Of a stretch of DNA of 64,000 nucleotides, positions 45,609-55,195 are shown piece after piece. Source of the DNA: JADKIH01 sp031417555 (GTDB lineage: Bacteria; Bacteroidota; Bacteroidia; AKYH767-A; 2013-40CM-41-45). The position numbers were made by a program, and so were the translations under genes. The notes beneath the pieces are model-generated. The model ran no database searches. It was given only the letters and a program-made list of their open reading frames with translations, and was not told the origin of the DNA. The stretch covers positions 12,171 to 76,170 of the forward strand of contig JANOVV010000029.1 in assembly GCA_031417555.1 (NCBI GenBank), given 5' to 3'. Position 1 is the first letter of the stretch. Every line of letters starts with the position of its first letter.

Positions 45609-48600
45609 TTGATGAATCTCATGAAGAAAAGCCTTGTATTTATATTACTATTCATTCAATTTTATTTGCCGGTACATTCCCAGGCAATTAAAATTTTATT
45701 TGATGCCACTAAAGCAGAATCAGCAGGTAATGCCGATTGGGTAGTTGATGCCGATTTACATAATCTTGGGTTTGGTTCAGGTCCGGCTGTGAGTGGTGGT
45801 GGTAATGAATCCAATCCACAACAAATACCTACACTTTCTCAATCATCAATTACTGCATCAACTTCAGAATCGTATTGGAAAGGTGCATTGTCCTATTGGG
45901 GAGTTGATTGTGCAAATCAAAATTATACCGTTGAAACATTGCCTTACAATGGTCAAATTACCTATGGCAATAGTAATAATGCACAGGATCTTTCTAATTA
46001 TAAAGTATTTATTGTTTGCGAGCCGAATATAATTTTTTCCGCATCGGAGAAAACAGCTATTCTTACTTTCGTTCAGAATGGAGGCGGCTTATTTATGGTC
46101 GCAGACCATGATGTGTCAGACAGAAATAATGATGGAAAGGATTCACCGCATATTTGGAATGATCTGATGACTGTAAATACGGTACAAGCAAACCCTTTTG
46201 GTATGAGTTTCGACTATGCAAATTTTTCTCAGACATCATCTAATATTCCATCGTTACCAACTGATTCAATTTTACACGGACCTGCAGGAAATGTGACGCA
46301 AGTTCAATGGAGTGGAGGAACTTCAATAACTCTGAATACCACTCAAAATTCTACTGTAAAGGGTGTCGTTTATAAAACCGGTTCAAGTTTTGGGAATAGC
46401 AATGTAATGTGTGCTTATGCTCGTTACGGAAGTGGTAAAGTTGCATCTATTGGCGATAGTTCTCCTTGCGATGATGGAACCGGCGATACCAATGATAATT
46501 TATTCACGGGTTATGCAGGTGATGCGGCAGGTAATCATCGTAAATTATTAATGAACATCACAATTTGGCTGGCCACATCAACGAATACCGGACCACCAAC
46601 AGCTAATTTTACAGCCAATCCTTTATCACTTTGCATCGGTCAATCCACTATTTTTACTAATAATTCTTCGGCAGGAATTACAAGTTACTCATGGAATTTT
46701 GGATCAGGAGCAACTCCTGCTACGGCAACAACGGCGGGACCGCATACCGTTTCTTATTCGACTTCCGGAAACAAATCAATTTCTCTTTCTGTAACAAGTC
46801 CGGGTGGAAGCAATTCTATAACCAAAACAAATTACATAGCTGTAGCTTCAAATTGCCAAATTCTTGACGCCGGAGCTATTTCACTCTTAAGTCCTCCATC
46901 AGTCCCTTGCCCGATTCAAAACGAACCGCTTCAAGTCAGAATAAAAAACTATAGCGCAAGCGCATTGGATTTTTCTATTAATCATTTGGATGTTGCTATT
47001 CAGATTACTGATCCTTCTGCATTGGTTCAATCGATCACAAAAACTATTAGTACCGGTACACTGGCACCATCTTCAACATTAGATGTTACTTTCGATAATA
47101 CATATGATTTTAATTTAGCCGGAAATTATTTTTTTAATGCAAATACTGTATTACTAAATGATGCAAATTCTTCTAATAATTTAATGCCAACAGATACTAT
47201 ATCCGTTGGCATGGGTTTCCAATCCGATTTTACGGTAGTTTCTGAAAGCATGGGAACGGTCAGCGGTACCACAGCTATTTCGAGTCATGAAACAGCAAAT
47301 GGATTTGATAATGTTAATTTGACTATGTCCGGGACAGCTGATATCAGAATAACACAAACATCATTAAATAATTATACAGGAGCTTCAGGAGGAGCCAATG
47401 TTTTTTTTACAAATACGGCAGGAAGAAATTTTATTATATCGGGAATAAATACGTCATCATTTAGTAACCTGCAATTATCTTTTGGAATTTATAAAAGTGT
47501 ATCAACTTCTACCGGTAGCGATTTTCAATTAGATGTAAGTACAGATGGAAGTACATATACACCGTTAGCAATTCCATCATTGCCATCAGGTACGATTTGG
47601 GTATATGATACAGTCAGCGGTAACATTCCTTCTACTGCTAATTTACGAATACGATTTACACAAAATAGTTCTACGGTTCAATATCGTATTGATGACATAT
47701 TACTTTTTGATAAAGGAACATTGCCAACTATTACAACTCAGGACCCAACGACCTTTTGTCAGGGTGGGTCAGCAATGCTTAGTGCTTCAACTGCCATTTC
47801 TTATTTATGGTCTAATGGAATGACTACGCAAAATATTAATGCAACTGTATCAGGTGATTATTCGGTCACAGAAACTAATGCAAATGGATGCTCTGCAACT
47901 TCATCTCTTACATCTATATTAGTTAACCCAACTTATAGTAGTATAATTAATGCTTCTATTTGTCCCGGAAGTTCTTATACCTTACCCAATGGTCAAGTGG
48001 TAAGTACAGCGGGAAACTATGTTTCATCTTTCTCAACTATTGATGGTTGTGACAGTATAATAAACACTTCGTTGACAATAATCGTCACAAATGATAACAA
48101 TGGTTGTACTGCTGATGCCTGTAATACTTCGACAGGAAATGTAACTCACACGCAAATAAATACGGATGATGGAAATCCTTGTACGACGGATGCTTGCAAT
48201 TCATCTACAGGAGCCATTACTCACACTCAAGTAAATACGGATGATGGAAATTTTTGTACAACGGATGCTTGCAATTCTTCTACAGGAGCCATCACTCACA
48301 CGCAAATAAATACGGATGATGGAAATTTTTGTACGACAGATGCTTGTAATTCATCTACAGGAGCCATCACTCACACGCAAATAAATACGGATGATGGAAA
48401 TTTTTGTACAACGGATGCTTGCAATTCTTCTACAGGAGCCATCACTCACACGCAAATAAATACGGATGATGGAAATTTTTGTACGACAGATGCTTGCAAT
48501 TCTTCTACAGGAGCCATCACTCACACGCAAATAAATACGGATGATGGAAATCCTTGTACGACGGATGCTTGCAATTCATCTACAGGAGCGATTACTCACA

Positions 48601-49901
48601 CTCAAGTAAATACGGATGATGGAAATCCTTGTACGACGGATGCGTGCAATTCTTCTACAGGAGCCATCACTCATACGCAAATAAATACGGATGACGGAAA
48701 TCCTTGTACGACGGATGCTTGTAATTCATCTACAGGAGCCATTACTCACACTCAAGTAAATACGGATGATGGAAATCCTTGTACGACGGATGCGTGCAAT
48801 TCTTCTACCGGAGCAATTACTCACACGCAAATAAATACGGATGATGGGAATCTTTGTACGACGGATGCATGCAATTCATCTACAGGAGCCATCACTCACA
48901 CGCAAATAAATACGGATGATGGAAATTTTTGCACGACGGATGCTTGTAATTCATCTACAGGAGCAATCACTCATACGCAAATAAATACGGATGACGGAAA
49001 TCCTTGTACGACGGATGCTTGCAATTCATCTACAGGAGCCATCACTCACACACAAATAAATGCGGATGATGGAAATCTTTGCACGACGGATGCTTGCAAT
49101 TCATCTACAGGAGCAATTACTCACACGCAAATAAATACGGATGATGGAAATCCTTGTACGACGGATGCGTGCAATTCTTCTACTGGAGCAATTACTCACA
49201 CGCAAGTAAACTTCGATGATGGAAATGTATGTACTACAGATGGCTGTAATAGTATAACAGGGATTTACCATAGTCTAAATGCCGAAATATGTGGAAATGG
49301 TATAGATGATAATTGCAATGGATTTACAGATGAAAATTGTTCGGTAACTCTTCAATTAAAAGTATTCATTAATGGTTTTTATACGGGTAGTGGAATAATG
49401 AGTGCAACGGTTGATCCAATAAATCTGCCGGATATTTGTGATACTCTCATAGTAGAATTGAGAAACAATAGTTTCCCTTTTAGCGTGAATTACACAGATA
49501 CAAGTATTCTTGATATAAACGGGAATGCCAGTTTTATTTTTCCTCAATCACAAGGGTATTCTTATTTTTTAGCTGTCCATCATCGAAATACTTTGGAGAC
49601 ATGGAGTTCTTTTCCGGTATTATTTAATTCCCAAACAATAAATTATTCGTTTGCAGATGCAATCGACAAAGCATATGGAAATAACTTAAAAGATTTGGGT
49701 GATGGGAATTTTGCTCTCTTTAGTGGTGATGTAGATCAAAATGGAGAAATAAATGCAAGTGATTTTTTGTTAATTGAAAACCAGTTAGAATTATTTGGTA
49801 CTGGATATTTAAAAGAGGATATTTCAGGTGATGGAGTCGTTGAGTCGTTGGATTTTTGTTTATTTGAAAATAACCTTGGTAGGGTGAGGTCGTATCCCTG
49901 A
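45609..49901 (+). CDS. Giant secreted protein with GATase-like N-terminus, PKD, 25-residue repeats, MopE-like motif and GYYxGxGxM module
   Basis: A 1430-residue exported protein. Residues about 25-325 (IKILFDATKAESAGNADWVVDADL ... YKVFIVCEPNIIFSASEKTAILTFVQNGGGLFMVADHD) look like a glutamine-amidotransferase-like or ThuA-like fold, without an obvious catalytic Cys. Then come a PKD domain (about 335-415), a CARDB-like domain (about 420-530), the about 160-residue domain shared with the preceding gene (540-700), an Ig-like unit (700-775), 14 near-identical 25-residue repeats (about 851-1200) each with two Cys and a DDGN acidic loop, and CGNGIDDNCNGFTDENC, a MopE-like putative metal-binding motif. 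The C-terminal module (about 1247-1430) ends in dockerin-like GDVDQNGEINASDF. Confidence 0.84.
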   Translation: MMNLMKKSLVFILLFIQFYLPVHSQAIKILFDATKAESAGNADWVVDADLHNLGFGSGPAVSGGGNESNPQQIPTLSQSSITASTSESYWKGALSYWGVDCANQNYTVETLPYNGQITYGNSNNAQDLSNYKVFIVCEPNIIFSASEKTAILTFVQNGGGLFMVADHDVSDRNNDGKDSPHIWNDLMTVNTVQANPFGMSFDYANFSQTSSNIPSLPTDSILHGPAGNVTQVQWSGGTSITLNTTQNSTVKGVVYKTGSSFGNSNVMCAYARYGSGKVASIGDSSPCDDGTGDTNDNLFTGYAGDAAGNHRKLLMNITIWLATSTNTGPPTANFTANPLSLCIGQSTIFTNNSSAGITSYSWNFGSGATPATATTAGPHTVSYSTSGNKSISLSVTSPGGSNSITKTNYIAVASNCQILDAGAISLLSPPSVPCPIQNEPLQVRIKNYSASALDFSINHLDVAIQITDPSALVQSITKTISTGTLAPSSTLDVTFDNTYDFNLAGNYFFNANTVLLNDANSSNNLMPTDTISVGMGFQSDFTVVSESMGTVSGTTAISSHETANGFDNVNLTMSGTADIRITQTSLNNYTGASGGANVFFTNTAGRNFIISGINTSSFSNLQLSFGIYKSVSTSTGSDFQLDVSTDGSTYTPLAIPSLPSGTIWVYDTVSGNIPSTANLRIRFTQNSSTVQYRIDDILLFDKGTLPTITTQDPTTFCQGGSAMLSASTAISYLWSNGMTTQNINATVSGDYSVTETNANGCSATSSLTSILVNPTYSSIINASICPGSSYTLPNGQVVSTAGNYVSSFSTIDGCDSIINTSLTIIVTNDNNGCTADACNTSTGNVTHTQINTDDGNPCTTDACNSSTGAITHTQVNTDDGNFCTTDACNSSTGAITHTQINTDDGNFCTTDACNSSTGAITHTQINTDDGNFCTTDACNSSTGAITHTQINTDDGNFCTTDACNSSTGAITHTQINTDDGNPCTTDACNSSTGAITHTQVNTDDGNPCTTDACNSSTGAITHTQINTDDGNPCTTDACNSSTGAITHTQVNTDDGNPCTTDACNSSTGAITHTQINTDDGNLCTTDACNSSTGAITHTQINTDDGNFCTTDACNSSTGAITHTQINTDDGNPCTTDACNSSTGAITHTQINADDGNLCTTDACNSSTGAITHTQINTDDGNPCTTDACNSSTGAITHTQVNFDDGNVCTTDGCNSITGIYHSLNAEICGNGIDDNCNGFTDENCSVTLQLKVFINGFYTGSGIMSATVDPINLPDICDTLIVELRNNSFPFSVNYTDTSILDINGNASFIFPQSQGYSYFLAVHHRNTLETWSSFPVLFNSQTINYSFADAIDKAYGNNLKDLGDGNFALFSGDVDQNGEINASDFLLIENQLELFGTGYLKEDISGDGVVESLDFCLFENNLGRVRSYP
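48159..49208 (+). repeat. 14 tandem in-frame 75-bp repeats
   Basis: Fourteen contiguous 75-bp units encode 25 residues each (NTDDGN-x-CTTDACNSSTG-AITHTQ-I/V). One degenerate unit precedes (about 48090-48158) and one follows (49209-49256). Variation between units is confined to a few sites: the residue before CTTD is Phe, Pro or Leu, and the last is Ile or Val, plus synonymous changes. Identical runs of units (for example four Phe/Ile units in a row) suggest recent expansion by unequal recombination. Confidence 0.95.
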
Positions 49902-49905
49902 TAGA

Positions 49906-50676
49906 TTAAAAAGGATTGTTTTTTGTTGTAGCAGCACCTAAGATTTCTTTTGTCTTCATGTCCTGAATATAAACAACGATACGTACTTCTTTATAATCTA
50001 TTTCCTTATCATCATTGGAATAGGATGCTTTTATTTTATTCACTTTCCCTTTTAACTGTGAACCAATCAAAAATCCATCCGGTCCGGGAACATGAGCTCT
50101 TAAAATATGATTAAAATTATTAACTCCGTTTACAGCTTTTTTATTATAACGTTTTTCATGATCAATATTATTTTCGGTAATTGCAATAAATAATTTCAGA
50201 TCCTTTTCCGGATAAGTTTTTAATGCAGTTGCTTTTATTCGGATACTCGTACTGTGTTTTTTCCCTTTACCGGTTGAAATACTTGAAATATCAAATTTAA
50301 ATTGCGGTTCTCTGTCGTATAATTTATTTATCAATGCTTGATTTACATATGATATATGAGACGAATTTTTTTCAGGCAGTTGCCCGTTAACTATTGCACT
50401 AGGATATCCTATGATATTATTATAAAACGAAGAACGTTTATCACATGCCATGTAATAAGTGTAAAATGTGTCTAATGCATAAAAACAATGGTAATTAATA
50501 ACAACTACTTTTTCGGAATTTGCATTAGTCAAAGCCTGAAATGACGAATCATATTGTGAACATGCACCACAACCTGTTTCTGTAAATTCTTCAATCAAAA
50601 CTACATTTCCTTTTTGAGCGACAGAATAAATAAGAGTAAAAAATAAAAACAATCCTGTAAGTATTACTTTTTTCAT
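49906..50676 (-). CDS. Exported Omp28-like / thioredoxin-fold protein
   Basis: A 256-residue protein with signal peptide MKKVILTGLFLFFTLIYSVAQ. The mature N-terminus has a thioredoxin-like redox motif, EEFTETGCGACSQYD (CxxC = CGAC), followed by strands and helices that fit a thioredoxin fold (VVVINYHCFY ... GYPSAIVNG, with the cis-Pro position YPS). The C-terminal half (KLFIAITENNIDHEKRYNKKAVNGVNNFNHILRA) matches Omp28-related Bacteroidota proteins, which were described as outer-membrane proteins in Porphyromonas. A thiol-oxidoreductase activity in the periplasm is possible. Its stop lies 4 nt from the stop of the giant repeat protein gene, so the two genes converge tightly. Confidence 0.77.
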   Translation of the reverse strand: MKKVILTGLFLFFTLIYSVAQKGNVVLIEEFTETGCGACSQYDSSFQALTNANSEKVVVINYHCFYALDTFYTYYMACDKRSSFYNNIIGYPSAIVNGQLPEKNSSHISYVNQALINKLYDREPQFKFDISSISTGKGKKHSTSIRIKATALKTYPEKDLKLFIAITENNIDHEKRYNKKAVNGVNNFNHILRAHVPGPDGFLIGSQLKGKVNKIKASYSNDDKEIDYKEVRIVVYIQDMKTKEILGAATTKNNPF

Positions 50677-50946
50677 AAATCAATAGTTCTTTTTTTAATT
50701 GTGCCAAAAGTAATAATTATAATATGATTAAGATGAAATATGAGTGAAATTTAGCTCTTAAATGACCTTTAGTATACGTAAAACAGGAAAAATAGCTTTT
50801 CATTGATTTGAAAATTTAATTGAAACCAATAGATATAATTATAATATTTTATCAGGATATGATAAGAATCAATTAATAATACAGGAGGAAATTATACTAT
50901 TTGCTTTTAGTTTTGTATTTTAGTGATAGTTTAAAACATAGTATAC

Positions 50947-52590
50947 ATGCGGGTTTTAATACTTTTTTATGGTTTTTTTTATTTATTATTTATTACATCG
51001 CCATTATCTGTAAAGGGAAATAATCCTTTTAATAATATTAATTCATCTTTGAATTTCAATGATGATGTTGTTGCTCATTTTGATCCTGATAAATCTGATC
51101 GTGATTGTGATATAGCTGTAGCTTTTAACGGTTGGATGTATATGGCATATTCTTCAAGTCATTCGGGACCCACAGGCACGGATATTGGTTTCTTAATTTC
51201 TAAAGATAATGGTTTAACCTGGCTAGCATTTCCTCCAATTATTTTAGGTAATCATAACGATGCTTCCATTTATGATATACTTGTGACAGGTTCCGATACT
51301 TCTTCTTTGCGTGTTTATCTGTCGTATTATTTTAATAATGCTTCTTTTTCATATTCGTTCGGACATGTTATAGTTTATGATGGAATTTCCGGACAACAAT
51401 TGCCTTATGGAATTGATATCGGTGATGGAACATATTCCATTGGTGAAATTCATCTCGCTTCTGATTCTCGCCATCCCTCTTCTGTTTCAAAAGGATATAG
51501 TGTTGCCATTGTATATTCTTCAAGTGTTGGCGATTTCACTAATACGGATTCTCTTATTTGTTTAATATCAACTGATTCAAGCAATAATAATTATTCATAT
51601 AATTTGATTGACACATCTACATCTGTAATGATAAAAAGTGCTTCGATAGATTATGGTTTTTCTGCTGCAAACAATAGTGGAGGATATTATATTGCTTATC
51701 AAAAAGGATTAAATATTGGATATTCTAAAAATTCTTTTTCTATAGCCTCAGGTTTTACGAATCCAATTTATCTTAATCAAATAATTAACATTAAAGGTGC
51801 AAATTTTGAATCTCCGAAAATTGCTTGTCAGAATTCTTTTGGCAGTAATGACAGTTCCGGATTGTCAGTAATGATAATGGCAAAAGCATTTGATTCGACA
51901 ATTACGAATACATACAGAATTCCATGGATTGTATATAATATGAATGCTGCATCGTCGGATTATTGGTTTTCATCCGGAGTTTCAAATTCGGTTTATGTTT
52001 CTTCCGTTGAAACTTATGATATTTCTTATTCAGAATCTGAAAATAGATTTTGGATTACAGGATTTAACAACGATTCAGGAAATTTATTTACAGCGTTAGA
52101 AGATTTTAATTTTAGTCACCCGGGAAATTGGTTCATTGCCGATACTCAATACAACGATACATTAATAGATCCTTTAATTCCACCCAATCCGAGAATTACG
52201 ACTTCAGGAAATTTTGTTTATGTTGCCTGGGTTTCTCATATTTTTGGTTCAACGGGTCAACCACGATCTCAAACATTGTTTGATAAAATGGAATTACCTT
52301 TCAGTACAAATATTCAAGACGCCTCTGAGAATGTCAGCTTTACTATTTACCCAAATCCTGCAAACGATGATTTAATACTATTTCAATTACCGCAAATACA
52401 TTCTTCAAAAATAAAAACAATTAAAATATATGACGGTTCCGGAAGAGTTGTGTTTTCGGAAAATTTTAATTTTCAATTACAATTGTTACACATAAATACA
52501 AGGGAATTTAAAAGTGGAATGTACTTTTTCCAAATTTTAACTCTTAATGATGATTCTTTTGTTGAGAAAATAATAATACAACATCAATAA
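50947..52590 (+). CDS. Secreted T9SS type A sorting-domain protein, sialidase-like propeller
   Basis: A 547-residue exported protein (signal MRVLILFYGFFYLLFITSPLSVKG). Mature residues about 35-440 have repeated strand blocks of an exo-sialidase/BNR-like propeller (DRDCDIAVAFNGWMYMAYSSSHSG, DIGFLISKDNGLTWLAF, FVYVAWVSHIFGSTGQPRSQ) but no catalytic Arg triad that I can assign. The end (FTIYPNPANDDLILFQL ... FKSGMYFFQILTL ... KIIIQHQ) is a T9SS type A sorting domain. A TAnnTTTG match (TAGTTTTG, 50908-50915) lies 31 nt before the ATG and may be the -7 box. It converges with the next T9SS gene. Confidence 0.8.
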   Translation: MRVLILFYGFFYLLFITSPLSVKGNNPFNNINSSLNFNDDVVAHFDPDKSDRDCDIAVAFNGWMYMAYSSSHSGPTGTDIGFLISKDNGLTWLAFPPIILGNHNDASIYDILVTGSDTSSLRVYLSYYFNNASFSYSFGHVIVYDGISGQQLPYGIDIGDGTYSIGEIHLASDSRHPSSVSKGYSVAIVYSSSVGDFTNTDSLICLISTDSSNNNYSYNLIDTSTSVMIKSASIDYGFSAANNSGGYYIAYQKGLNIGYSKNSFSIASGFTNPIYLNQIINIKGANFESPKIACQNSFGSNDSSGLSVMIMAKAFDSTITNTYRIPWIVYNMNAASSDYWFSSGVSNSVYVSSVETYDISYSESENRFWITGFNNDSGNLFTALEDFNFSHPGNWFIADTQYNDTLIDPLIPPNPRITTSGNFVYVAWVSHIFGSTGQPRSQTLFDKMELPFSTNIQDASENVSFTIYPNPANDDLILFQLPQIHSSKIKTIKIYDGSGRVVFSENFNFQLQLLHINTREFKSGMYFFQILTLNDDSFVEKIIIQHQ

Positions 52591-52609
52591 TTATTTCCTA
52601 TTTTGTTTA

Positions 52610-53770
52610 TTAATGAGCCACAGAAATTAAAACAGACATCTGTTTTCTGTAATCAGCAATCATTTTAATTGAATAAATTCCTGCAGGAAGGTAATCTGTT
52701 TCCAGACGAATGTTTTGATCGGGATTTTCGAAAATAAAATGATTCACAACCTGACCGATGAGATTTGTAATTTCTACCTCTGCATGACTGAAAACTTCAT
52801 CGTTGTGAAGAAAAACAAAAGTGTTTGAGGGATTAGGGTAAGCTGAAATTTTAATATTTAAATTTGATTCCTCAATTTTTGGTGGAGCGGCTAAACGTGG
52901 CGTTATTATGTATGGTGTTAAATCAACTGTATAAAGGTGATTTTGTCCCGGAGAACCCTCCTCGGAAATATAAATAAGAGAGTTGGAGTAAAATGAAACT
53001 CCTTCCTTTTGCGTCCATGATCCGGCAATTGGTATTTTATAGAATTGTCCTGTAAAAATATTGTCGTCTATAAAATTACGAAATAAAAAAATCTGAGTAT
53101 TTGAAATTAGAACAGCTGATTTGCCGTCAGGGCTAATGGCTGCACCTGTAATTCGACTGTTAACATAAAAACTATCTATAAGTGTAGCAACATAAGTACC
53201 CGGTTTATCAGGTAACCTATACATTTTAGTATATTTAATTGCAGAACCCTCAGCTTTTGTAAACAGATATAGTTTGTTGTTTAAAGAAAAGAACCCTTCA
53301 GCATCAAAATTTTTCCAGGGAGAAGGAAATTTTTTCTGATCAGGATACGAAAATTTAATGATGGATGGAGTTACCGTACTTCCTGTTTCAGAAGTAGGAT
53401 AAGGAATTCTATAAATTCGTAAATTTTGACGGGTATAATAATTATTACCGAAATCACCAATAAACATATGTGTACGACTTGCATCATGGGTTAAATCTTC
53501 CCAATCATAATTTGTAGATCCGGATATAGTTATTGATTGTTTTAAACCTCCGGTTTTTCCAATTCTGTATATTTTATTGCTGCCACCGGCATCGTTATTT
53601 GACCAAAAATCTTTTTCGCCATCAAAATCAAGACTTGATGATTCGCTTAATGAACCGGGTAGATCACCACGAACAGTTGCACTTATTGCAAATGTCATCA
53701 TCTGAAACGATGATAAAATAAATTGAGAATAGATAATACCGAGGATTAATAGGAGCGATTTTACTTTCAT
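52610..53770 (-). CDS. Secreted T9SS type A sorting-domain protein, NHL/propeller-like
   Basis: I choose the ATG at 53770 (MKVKSLLLILGIIYSQFILSS, an export signal), giving 386 residues; the frame extends 26 codons further upstream without signal character. The mature protein has propeller-like repeats with conserved segments TNYDWEDLTHDASRTHMFIGDFGNN, YDWED and FDAEGFFSLNNKLYLFTKAEGS, ITGAAISPDGKSAVLIS. Similar segments occur in Bacteroidota secreted proteins of unknown role that report SdiA-regulated/NHL-type folds. The C-terminus (ISAYPNPSNTFVFLHND ... LPAGIYSIKMIADYRKQMSVLISVAH) is a T9SS type A sorting domain. Confidence 0.8.
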   Translation of the reverse strand: MKVKSLLLILGIIYSQFILSSFQMMTFAISATVRGDLPGSLSESSSLDFDGEKDFWSNNDAGGSNKIYRIGKTGGLKQSITISGSTNYDWEDLTHDASRTHMFIGDFGNNYYTRQNLRIYRIPYPTSETGSTVTPSIIKFSYPDQKKFPSPWKNFDAEGFFSLNNKLYLFTKAEGSAIKYTKMYRLPDKPGTYVATLIDSFYVNSRITGAAISPDGKSAVLISNTQIFLFRNFIDDNIFTGQFYKIPIAGSWTQKEGVSFYSNSLIYISEEGSPGQNHLYTVDLTPYIITPRLAAPPKIEESNLNIKISAYPNPSNTFVFLHNDEVFSHAEVEITNLIGQVVNHFIFENPDQNIRLETDYLPAGIYSIKMIADYRKQMSVLISVAH

Positions 53771-54279
53771 TATTTTGATTGAAAGGTTAGAGAAAGGTTT
53801 TAAAACGGCGCAAGATGTAATAAAAAATGGGTTGTAAAATGAAATCAAAAGATTTTTTTGTTTTTTTAGTTAAATAAAGCTGTTTAAACAGGTCTTTATT
53901 AATAACTTTTGGTTAAAAGTACTTTTTTCGCGCTTAGAGGCAGCTCTGTAGCCATTATTCAGTAGATACTTCAAGGTTCAGGGTGATTTTGTTAAATGAC
54001 AAAAAATGTAAAAACAGTTATGGAAATTACAAATCGAGCAAAATAATTTGAAACTCAAAAATTACATTAATCCCATATAACAAACATGTATACGATAGGA
54101 TAAATTATTTTACATTAATAAAAATGCTTTATTTATGAGCTTAAGTTGTAATTGTATTCAATTTCTTAAAAATTAAATGATGGCAAAATACTTTTAATCA
54201 TGTTTTCTACTCCATATATAAATGCATGTTTGTTCTCAATTATTTCTTTAATGATATTTATAAAGCATATTTTTACCAT
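53771..54279. other. Intergenic, small hairpin only
   Basis: About 500 bp of AT-rich DNA between divergent genes. A hairpin-forming stretch at 53873-53900 (AATAAAG ... CTTTATT around the palindrome CTGTTTAAACAG) is visible. No gene, RNA family or heptamer array was recognised here. The right end must hold the promoter of the serine acetyltransferase gene. Confidence 0.4.
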
Positions 54280-55095
54280 ATGAAAAACTCAATCTTCGAA
54301 AATAAAATTTCTGCTTTAAAATATCTGCCTAATAAAGAAATTGTTGGAAAATGGATAGCGGAATTATTCGAATGGATTTTCTGTATTAATTCAAAATATA
54401 GCGATTACAATGTATTTCTGGAAAAAGAAGTTGAATTAAAAAATATTTTTTTTGAAATTATAGAAAGAGAATATAAAGACAAAAAAGCAGCCAATGAAAT
54501 CATCGATTCTTTTTTCAATTCACTGCCGTTTATTCATAATTTATTGAAAGATGATCTGGAAACAGTATTAAAATTTGACCCTGCAGCCAGGTCGCACGAT
54601 GAGGTATTGTTATCTTATCCCGGATTTTATTCCATAGCCATTCATCGGCTGGTACATTCACTCTGGAAATTAAACGTACCTATTATTCCGAGATTAATTG
54701 CTGAACTTTCCCACAGTAAAACTGGGATCGATATTCATCCGGCTGCTATAATTGGCGAAAGATTTTTTATTGATCACGGAACGGGAGTAGTAATTGGCGA
54801 AACTACAGAAATCGGGAATGATGTAAAAATTTATCAAGGAGTAACACTTGGTGCTTTAAGCGTAAGTAAAGATAAAGTTGAAACAAAAAGACATCCAACC
54901 ATCGGAAATAGAGTAATTATTTATGCCAATGCAACCATTCTGGGAGGAAAAACTTATATTGGTGACGATTCTCAAATCGGAGGAAATGTCTGGATCACAA
55001 ATTCAATTCCTCCTAATTCTTTAGTATATCATAAAAGTGAAATCATTATAAAAAGTAATTCATCGTTTCCTGAACCGTTGGATTATGTTATATAG
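54280..55095 (+). CDS. epsC: Serine O-acetyltransferase, EpsC type
   Basis: SAT acetylates L-serine with acetyl-CoA, the first step of cysteine synthesis. The start at 54280 (MKNSIFENKISALKYLP, 271 residues) is preferred over an upstream in-frame ATG that would add a hydrophobic 18-residue tail. The N-terminal helical part (about 30-130) leads to DPAARSHDEVLLSYPGFYSIAIHRLVHSLW, the EpsC-type active-site segment, then the left-handed beta-helix: TGIDIHPAAIIGERFFIDHG, GVVIGETTEIGNDVKIYQGVTLGA and NATILGGKTYIGDDSQIGGN. Its C-terminus is long and does not end in the Ile that CysE uses to dock CysK. The cysteine synthase gene follows 100 nt downstream, the classic pairing. Confidence 0.92.
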   Translation: MKNSIFENKISALKYLPNKEIVGKWIAELFEWIFCINSKYSDYNVFLEKEVELKNIFFEIIEREYKDKKAANEIIDSFFNSLPFIHNLLKDDLETVLKFDPAARSHDEVLLSYPGFYSIAIHRLVHSLWKLNVPIIPRLIAELSHSKTGIDIHPAAIIGERFFIDHGTGVVIGETTEIGNDVKIYQGVTLGALSVSKDKVETKRHPTIGNRVIIYANATILGGKTYIGDDSQIGGNVWITNSIPPNSLVYHKSEIIIKSNSSFPEPLDYVI

Positions 55096-55099
55096 GTTA

Positions 55100-55155
55100 G
55101 TATCGGGTATCGGGTAACACGATAAATAGTTTATTGAAATCCAATACCGAATACT
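55100..55155. repeat. Heptamer-repeat element with inverted ends (copy 3)
   Basis: The left end is GTATCGG twice followed by GTAACAC (55100-55120); the right end (55142-55155) is the inverted related form AATACCG-AATACTA. The interior is only about 20 bp. The 19 nt from 55100 are identical to the inner right arm of the element at 11247-11421 read on the other strand. It lies between the two cysteine-synthesis genes. Confidence 0.65.
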
Positions 55156-55195
55156 AATTTCACATTCTTATCACTAAATAAAAATAATTACCACC

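Noticed and set aside
48159..49208. Regular repeat array that could be taken for a CRISPR locus
   Set aside because: The 75-bp units are contiguous, in frame and fully coding, with no unique spacers and no cas genes near.
53873..53900. Small hairpin upstream of the T9SS gene at 52610
   Set aside because: Short AT-rich stem with a self-complementary core; too weak and without T-run to call a terminator or operator.
54226..54279. Longer N-terminus of the serine acetyltransferase
   Set aside because: The extra 18 residues are hydrophobic, do not match the family start, and the ATG at 54280 begins at the usual point.
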